DNA from: Sanderia malayensis
Lineage: Eukaryota > Cnidaria > Scyphozoa > Semaeostomeae > Pelagiidae
Reading direction: 5' to 3'
NCBI GenBank assembly: GCA_013076295.1
Contig: RQOL01000817.1
Coordinates: 53,056 to 117,055 of the forward strand
Length of the DNA: 64,000 nt
Positions 57,105-64,000 of the stretch are shown here, piece after piece. Below the pieces are notes generated by a model that was not told where the DNA came from, made no database searches, and worked only from the letters and a program-made list of their open reading frames with translations. Made by a program: the position numbers and the translations under genes. The number at the start of each line of letters is the position of its first letter. Position 1 is the stretch's first letter.

Positions 57105-58447
57105 TCATTTCTGAAGTCGGCTGAGAAAATTCAAACCAAGAATGCATGAGTAAGGCAAATCATTTATAATGATAAATTCCACCGTATAATAAATTGCAGG
57201 ATTACCAATAGCTATAGGTAGGTTTAGAAGTCCATAGGGTTTAAGTAGTGATCCATTTGCACTCGTAATTCCAGGGCTTGAATACCGTTTCACGGAGAGA
57301 TTGCGGAGGTTTGGACTTGAGTTGAAGCAACGCTTGGCGAGGCAGCAGACAGTGGCTTCAGAGTCTAGCAGCATATGAAGGGGCTGTCCATTTAATTTTC
57401 CAGTCAGCCAGAGAACGGGGGCTGGTCGGTGTTTTTGATTAACTTTGTCATTGGTTTCGGGGTTCGAAGGGAGGGTTGGGCTCTGTTGGTGTGACCCTCT
57501 ACCGTACCGGGAGCCCCAGAAGTTTTCTGACTGTTCGTTTGGTTGGTTATGGTGTTTGGAAGCGAGCCAACCTCGTTTGAAATGGTTGAGACCATGACAA
57601 AAATGGCAGCGAGGAGTGGCATCGGAAGCTTGTTCTCTCTGAAAGTCACCAGACTGGAACTTTGCAGCAGAGCATGGGAACTGTCTGTAAGAAATCGGTT
57701 TGAAGCGTGGGTGTTGTTGTCTATTTGGCTGAGGGTATTGTGGGGTGGGTTGAGAAGGCGGAAGTTGGCGTTTCAAAGCATTGATTTGATGTTGTTGCGT
57801 TTCTAATTTCATGTGCGTAACTTTGCCAAATTTTGAAGACAGCATCCTGATGGCGTCGAGGGTTGGATCAGCAAGGGGTGTTGCAGCAGGGACCTTGGGG
57901 GAGGATGCTCACCAATCGTGGAGGTTGAAGAGGAGAGACGGACAATGGCACCACGGCTGGCTTTGAGGAGACCTTGGGGAGTGATTTTTGCATCATACAG
58001 ATTTTGGCAGAAAATTAATGATTTTTGTCGAAATGACCCACTTATTCCCTGCAGAAGTTTCCTTTTCACTGAGCGATCAAATTCTTCATCCTTTGCTGAC
58101 GGATTTGCGGCGCGAAAGGTCTGTAGTAGGCGGGTCATAAACTCCTCTTCGGTTTTGTTGACCCTTTGAATGCGTTGCTCAAGGTCAGATATTTTGGCTT
58201 CATGATCTGGGGCTGAATCGAAGATTTTTGAAGCTGCTTTTTAAGGACGGAAAATTTCCGTGGTTCGTTTTTTGCATCTTCAAGTTGATCCAGGCAAGCT
58301 TTCGCATTACCATCAATGCATTAACTTCTGGCCTAGAACAAGATCGTCTTTCTTGTCTCCGATTACGCAAAAACGTTCAATACTTTTGAGCCAGTGATTT
58401 AAGTTGACGTTCCCGTTTCCAGCGAATTTTTCTAATTTACTGAACAT
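57105..58447 (-). pseudogene. Gypsy gag and protease region
   Basis: Gag starts at ATG 58447 (MFSKLEKFAGNGNVNLNHWL) and breaks near 58318 and 58240. It continues through a helical region ending in the frame 58138-57809, then a Gln/Pro-rich tract and a zinc knuckle CHFCHGLNHFKRGW at about 57608-57567. The last Cys of the CCHC motif is replaced by Trp, also in the second copy. A retropepsin follows, with active site LLDSEAT at about 57368 (Glu in place of the usual Gly) and ILGLNFLSR near its end. Confidence 0.82.
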
Positions 58448-60105
58448 GATATTCAATGCACACATTGTAGCAGGATTCAAAAGCTCCTGTCACCAGTGCT
58501 ATCTACCATATATCAGAATTATAGGAGATTGAAAAGACAAGGTGTAGACTCACCAGAAGATTATAAAAGAATGAGAGTTTGACAGAACACAAGGTCTAAA
58601 TTATACTGTTAATTATTATAATGAATGATAACAAGGGGCATGAAGGACGCTAATGCAGTGGAAGAAGTGCGGCTATCAGTCAGTTTCTGTTGATAATAGC
58701 TAGACAGGCGAGCCTAGAGAGCCAACTCATTGTACATGGTGTAGAAAGGGGCATGAGCGTAGCGAATGGAATGCAAGAAGTGCAACTATTAGTCAGTTGT
58801 TCTATATAATGGATAGACAAGCAAGCATAGCACGCTAACCAAATTTTGGTGGTATAGAAAGGGGCTTGGGCATAAGCAAATGCAGTACATGAAGTGCGCC
58901 ATATCAGTCAGTGGTTCTTGATAATAGATGGACTGGCGAGCGTAGTGAGATAAACCATTGTATATGCAGTTGAAAGTGGCATGAGCATAGCGAAAACAGT
59001 TCACAAAATGTGCCTATCAGTCAGTGTTTCTTGATAATAGATGGACAGGCGAGCACAGCGTACTAACAAATGTTAGGTGGTATGGAAAGGGGCATGGGCG
59101 TAAGCGAATGCAGCACACAAAGTGCGCTAATCAGTCAGTGGTTCTTGCTAATAGATAAACAAGTGAGCGTAGTCTGCTAACTCATTGCATGTAAGGGTGA
59201 AAGGGGCATCAGCGTTAGCGAAAGCCGCACACAAAGTGCACTGAACAGTCAATGTTTCTTGATAATAGATAGACAGGCGAGCGCAGCGAGCTAACTCATT
59301 GTGGGTGGGATACAAAAGGTCATGAGCCTAGAAGAATCCAGCGCAAAAAGTGCTCCTATCAGTCAATTCTTCTTGATAATAGATAGACAGATGATCTTAA
59401 GGAAATAGGCGATTGTACGTGGTGTAGAAAGGGGGCATGAGAGTAGCGAATGAAGCAAAAGTCTGCCTATCAGTCAGTGCTTCTTGATAATTGATGAACA
59501 GACAGGCGTAGCAAGTTAACCCATTGTACGTGGCATTGAAAGGGCCACGAGTATTAATGATTGCAGCGCAAAAGGTGCGTCTATCTGTCAGTGTTCTTGA
59601 TAATGGAGAGACAGGCAAGCTTATCGAGCTAACCCATTGAACGTTGGGTCCCAAAGGGTATGAGCGTAAGTGAGTGCAGCGCATGAAGTGCCCCCTATCA
59701 GTCTGTGGTTGTTGATAATAGATAGACAGGCGAGCAGAGCGAGGTAACCTTCTGTACGTGGGATTGAAAGGGGTTTGAAAGCAAGTGAATGCAGCGCACG
59801 AAGTGCGCCCTGACACTTAGGGTTTCTTGATAACACCTAAACAGGTGAGCGTAGTGAGCTAACCTACTGTATGTGAGGTAGAAAGGGGCATGTACATAGC
59901 GAATGCAGAGCCCAAATTGTGCCTATCATGCAGTGTTTTTTGATAATACATAAACATGCGAGTCTCTGGTGCTAACCCAATGCATGTTGGGTGATAAAGG
60001 GGTTGACCTGTAGCGAAAGCATCCAACGCAGTGTGTCTAACAGGAAATGTTGCTTGATTATTGATACACAGGGGAGTGTAGGGTGATAACCAATTTTAGG
60101 GGGAT
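57373..60105. repeat. Segmental tandem duplication, copy 1
   Basis: From ATATGAAGGGGCTGTCCATT the sequence matches 60983-63690 at an offset of 3610 falling to about 3570 because of small indels. It covers gypsy gag/protease DNA and about 1.5 kb of satellite. Confidence 0.93.
58480..58630 (-). other. Possible short 5' LTR or leader of the gypsy element
   Basis: On the minus strand the segment runs from TGTTATCATTCATTATAATA to GGTAGATAGCA, that is TG..CA, and includes a TTTTATAATC box. It is followed by CTGGTGACAGGAGC, which could be part of a primer-binding site. No matching 3' copy is present, so this stays tentative. An almost identical segment is at about 62090-62240. Confidence 0.3.
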
Positions 60106-60965
60106 TAGAGCGGGGCATGAGCTTGGCGAATACAGCGCACAAAGTGCGTCTATCTGTCAGTGCTTCTTGATAATGGATAGACAGGCGAGCGTACCGCTCT
60201 AACCAATTTTAGGGGGGTGTAGAAAGGGACCTGGGCGTAAGCGAATGAAGCAAACAAAGTGCTCCTATCAGTCAAAGTTTCCTGAAAATAGATGGACAGG
60301 GGAGCATAGAGAGCTAACCCATTGTCGGTGGGGTGGAAAATGGCATGAGCCTAGGGAAACCCAGTGCCCAAAGTGCGCGTATCAGTGACTGTTTCTTGAT
60401 AAATAAAAGAAAGGTGAGCGTAGCGTGCTAATTCATTTAAATGTTGTATATAATGGCATGAGCGTAGCGAATGCAGCGCACAAAGAAAGCAGTATCAGTC
60501 AATCTTTCTTTATAATTGATAGACAGATATACGTAGCAAGCTCACGCACTGTACTTAGTGTAAAAAAGGGCATGAGCAGAGGGAATGCAGCACACCAAGT
60601 GTGCCTATCAGAATGTGTTTCTGGATAAATGATAGACACGTGAGCTGAGCTGAAGACGCTAATCCATTGTACGTGGGGGTGAAAGGGGCATGAGGGTCAG
60701 CGAATCCAGAGTTTGAAGTGCGCCTAATAGTCAATGTTTCTTTATCTTAGATAAACAGGCGAGTGTAGCGATGCAAACCATTGTAGGTCGTGTTAAAACG
60801 GGCATGAGCGTAGAGAATGAGGTGGAAGAAGTGCCACTATCAGTCAGTTTTTCGTAATAATAAATAAACAGGTGAGCGTGGCGAGGTAGCCCATTGTACT
60901 TGTTGTAGAAAGGGGCAGCAGGGGCAGCACCTGATAAAAGATAAACAGTCGAGTATAGCGAAATA
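58630..60965. repeat. Approximately 120-bp satellite, array 2
   Basis: About 19 monomers in one orientation, each with the GCGCAC-GAA-GTGCGC-like hairpin, the TATCAGTCAGTGTTTCTTGATAATAGA block and the GGCGAGCGTAGCGAGCTAAC block. Monomers differ from each other by perhaps a fifth of their bases, which implies age, whereas the two halves of the segmental duplication are nearly identical. Confidence 0.93.
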
Positions 60966-60982
60966 ACATGAAGGGGCTGTCC

Positions 60983-63690
60983 ATATGAAGGGGCTGTCCA
61001 TTTAATTTTCCAGTCAGCCAGAGAAGGGGGGCTGGTCGGTGTTTTTGATTAACTTCGTCATTGGTTTCGGGGTTCGAAGGGGAGAGTTGGGCTCTGTTGG
61101 TGTGACCCTCTACCGGGAGCCCCAGAAGTTTTCTGACTGTTCATTTGGTTGGTTATGGTGTTTGGAAGCGAGCCAACCTCGTTTGAAATGGTTGAGACCA
61201 TGACAAAAATGGCAGCGAGGAGTGGCATCGGAAGCTTGTTCTCTCTGAAAGTCACCAGACTGGAACTTTGCAGCAGAGCATGGGAACTGTCTGTAGGAAA
61301 TCGGTTTGAAGCGTGGGTGTTGTTGTCTATCTGTCTGAGGGTGTTGTGGGGTGGGGTAAGAAGGCGGAAGTTGGCGTTTCAAAGCATTGATTTGATGTTG
61401 TTGCGTTTCTAATTTCATGTGCGTAACTTTGCCAAATTTTGAAGACAGCATCCTGATGGCGTCGAGGGTTGGATCAGCAAGAGGTGTTGCAGCAAGGAAT
61501 TTGGGGGGAGGATGCTCACCAATCGTGGAGGTTGAAGAGGAGAGACGAACAATGGCACAACGGCTGGCTTTGTGGAGACCTTGGAGAGTGATTTTCGCAT
61601 CATACAGATTTCTGCAGAAAATTAATGATTTTTGTCGAAATGACCCATTTATTCCCTGCAGAAGTTTCCTTTTCGCTGAGCGATCAATTTCGTCATCCTT
61701 TGCTGACGGATTTGCGGCGCGAAAGGTCTGTAGTAGGCGGGTCATAAACTCCTCTTCGGTTTTGTTGACCCTTTGAATGCGTTGCTCAAGGTCAGATATT
61801 TTGGCTTCATGATCTGGGGCTGAGTCGAAGATTTTTTGAAGCTGCTTTTTAAGGACGGAAAATGTCCGTGGTTCGTTTTTTGCATCTTCAAGTTGATCCA
61901 GGCAAGCTTTCGCATTACCATCAATGCATTAACTTCTGGCCTAGAACAAGATCGTCTTTCTTGTCTCCGATTACGCAAAAACGTTCAATACTTTTGAGCC
62001 AGTGATTTAAGTTGACGTTCCCGTTTCCAGCGAATTTTTCTAATTTACTGAACATGATATTCAATGCACACATTGTAGCAGGATTCAAAAGCTCCTGTCA
62101 CCAGTGCTATCTACCATATATCAGAATTATAGGAGATTGAAAAGACAAGGTGTAGACTCACCAGAAGATTATAAAAGAATGAGAGTTTGACAGAACACAA
62201 GGTCTAAATTATACTGTTAATTATTATAATGAATGATAACAAGGGGCATGAAGGACGCTAATGCAGTGGAAGAAGTGCGGCTATCAGTCAGTTTCTGTTG
62301 ATAATAGCTAGACAGGCGAGCCTAGAGAGCCAACTCATTGTACATGGTGTAGAAAGGGGCATGAGCGTAGCGAATGGAATGCAAGAAGTGCAACTATTAG
62401 TCAGTTGTTCTATATAATGGATAGACAAGCAAGCATAGCACGCTAACCAAATTTTGGTGGTATAGAAAGGGGCTTGGGCATAAGCAAATGCAGTACATGA
62501 GTGCGCCATATCAGTCAGTGGTTCTTGATAATAGATGGACTGGCGAGCGTAGTGAGATAAACCATTGTATATGCAGTTGAAAGTGGCATGAGCATAGCGA
62601 AAACAGTTCACAAAATGTGCCTATCAGTCAGTGTTTCTTGATAATAGATGGACAGGCGAGCACAGCGTGCTAACCAATGTTAGGTGGTATGGAAAGGGGC
62701 ATGGGCGTAAGCGAATGCAGCACACAAAGTGCGCTAATCAGTCAGTGGTTCTTGATAATATATAAACAAGTGAGCGTAGTCTGCTAACACATTGCATGTA
62801 AGGGTGAAAGGGGCATCAGCGTTAGCGAAAGCCGCACACAAAGTGCACTGAACAGTCAATGTTTCTTGATAATAGATAGCCAGGCGAGCGCAGCGAGTTA
62901 ACTCATTGTGGGTGGGATACAAAAGGTCATGAGCCTAGAAGAATCCAGCGCAAAAAGTGCTCCTATCAGTCAATTCTTCTTGATAATAGATAGACAGATG
63001 ATCTTAAGGAAATAGGCGATTGTACGTGGTGTAGAAAGGGGGCATGAGAGTAGCGAATGAAGCAAAAGTCTGCCTATCAGTCAGTGCTTCCTGATAATTG
63101 ATGAACAGACAGGCGTAGCAAGTTAACCCATTGTACGTGGCATTGAAAGGGCCACGAGTATTAATGATTACAGCGCAAAAGGTGCGTCTCTCTGTCAGTG
63201 TTCTTGATAATGGAGAGACAGGCAAGCTTATCGAGCTAACCCATTGAACGTTGGGTCCCAAAGGGTATGAGCGTAAGTGAGTGCAGCGCATGAAGTGCCC
63301 CCTATCAGTCTGTGGTTGTTGATAATAGATAGACAGGCGAGCAGGTGGGATTGAAAGGGGTTTGAAAGCAAGTGAATGCAGCGCACGAAGTGCGCCCTGA
63401 CACTTAGGGTTTCTCAATAACAGCTAAACAGGTGAGCGTAGTGAGCTAACCTACTGTATGTGAGGTAGAAAGGGGCATGTACATAGCGAATGCAGAGCCC
63501 AAATTGTGCCTATCATGCAGTGTTTTTTGATAATACATAAACATGCGAGTCTCTGGTGCTAACCCAATGCATGTTGGATGGAAAAGGGGTTGACCTGTAG
63601 CGAAAGCATCCAACGCAGTGTGTCTAACAGGAAATGTTGCTTGATTATTGATATACAGGGGAGTGTAGGGTGATAACCAATTTTAGGGGA
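60983..63690. repeat. Segmental tandem duplication, copy 2
   Basis: Near-identical to 57373-60105. Just before the copy begins, the start motif ATGAAGGGGCTGTCCAT occurs once extra (60968-60984), so the junction is a short direct repeat. Gag here reads 61970-61058 on the minus strand with the same zinc-knuckle Trp and some private indels. Confidence 0.93.
61058..62055 (-). pseudogene. Second copy of gypsy gag fragment
   Basis: Carries MFSKLEKFAGNGNVNLNHWL from about 62050, the frame 61978-61742, the gag helical region 61745-61110 (which here runs in one frame through to the zinc knuckle) and a truncated linker. The protease and polymerase are absent because the duplication begins inside the protease. 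Confidence 0.82.
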
Positions 63691-64000
63691 AGTAGAGAGG
63701 GGAATGAGCGTAAGCGATTGCAGCGCACAATGTACGCCTATCAGTCAGTGTTTCTTGATAATAGATAGACAGGCGAGCATAGCGCTCTAACCAATTTTAG
63801 GGGAAGTAGAAAGGGGCATGGGCGTAAGCAAATACAGCACAAACAGTGCACCTAACAGTCACTGTTTTTTGATAATAGATAGACAGATGAGCGTAGCGAG
63901 CTAGCCCATTGTACTTAGTGTAGAAGGAGGCCGCAGCGTAGCGAATGCATTGCACTTAATGCTCCTACCAGTCAATGTTTCTTAATAATAGATAGACAAA
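62235..64000. repeat. Approximately 120-bp satellite, array 3, runs off the window
   Basis: The first 1.45 kb are the duplicated part of array 2. After about 63690 the monomers differ and continue to the window end without interruption, so the array is longer than seen here. Confidence 0.93.

Larger units (their letters stand above)
54430..58447 (-). mobile_element. Decayed Ty3/gypsy retroelement
   Basis: Gag, protease, reverse transcriptase, RNase H and integrase follow in the Ty3/gypsy order on the minus strand. Many frameshifts and stops are present. No long terminal repeats could be shown: the 3' side runs directly into satellite, and only a possible short 5' LTR (about 58630-58480) is seen. 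Its 5' half is duplicated at 60983-62050. Confidence 0.88.

Noticed and set aside
55365..57806. Plus-strand ORFs inside the gypsy element (for example 57543-57806, 56452-56718)
   Set aside because: Antisense shadows of gag, RT and protease, which have recognisable motifs on the minus strand.
58789..63417. Several minus-strand ORFs of 60-140 codons with ARLSIYYQ repeats
   Set aside because: They follow the satellite period and translate the monomer; no start, promoter or conserved protein feature.
1..64000. CRISPR array
   Set aside because: The tandem repeats have no unique spacers and the genome is animal.

Overview
The window is animal (metazoan) nuclear DNA, not prokaryotic. It is AT-rich, has no operons, carries many phase-consistent exons with GT..AG borders, and is dominated by transposable elements. 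The mix of Helitrons, KDZ/HMGXB3-like transposase genes, PIF/Harbinger, Ty3/gypsy and a Maverick/adintovirus-like provirus fits an aquatic invertebrate such as a cnidarian, sponge or relative. No single host lineage can be fixed from the sequence. Bases 1-42 are an assembly gap.

Layout, left half. A small spliced gene of unknown function ends at 1473 and a short MITE follows. An almost intact autonomous Helitron Rep-helicase gene occupies 4095-9221 (five exons, 1550 codons, one internal TGA), and its element ends at a CTAG terminus at 11960. A palindromic MITE abuts it. From 26597 back to 13959 on the minus strand runs a broken, about twelve-exon KDZ-type transposase gene. One of its introns has received a complete PIF/Harbinger transposon (16330-21868), which itself contains a long ATGT-rich minisatellite. 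Another intron holds a 1.1-kb foldback element. A second, fragmentary copy of the KDZ gene lies at 38818-40135.

Middle. Two pieces of an unrecognised spliced gene flank a Helitron-derived block (27602-31736). Then come a TTAA-flanked non-autonomous transposon (33682-34795), a 1.15-kb minus-strand Helitron (35393-36545), a cluster of CCAAT/ATGCAAA motifs, and the last exons of another unrecognised minus-strand gene (about 41.7-40.9 kb).

Right half. About 41.8-53.35 kb is a degenerate virus-like element. It has a protein-primed-type DNA polymerase B split by several frameshifts, an adenain-like cysteine protease with its three catalytic positions still present, and a set of acidic, low-complexity, TATA-preceded genes on both arms. 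This is the gene content of Maverick/Polinton-adintovirus elements, although no integrase, ATPase or terminal repeat could be identified. From 53.37 kb to the end the DNA is an approximately 120-bp satellite, interrupted by a decayed Ty3/gypsy retroelement (54.43-58.45 kb). About 2.7 kb of retroelement plus satellite is duplicated in tandem (57373-60105 and 60983-63690).

The most striking link is that the satellite monomer, with its GCGCACGAAGTGCGC hairpin, is also found as a few tandem units just inside the 3' terminus of the Helitrons. This suggests that a Helitron end seeded the arrays.
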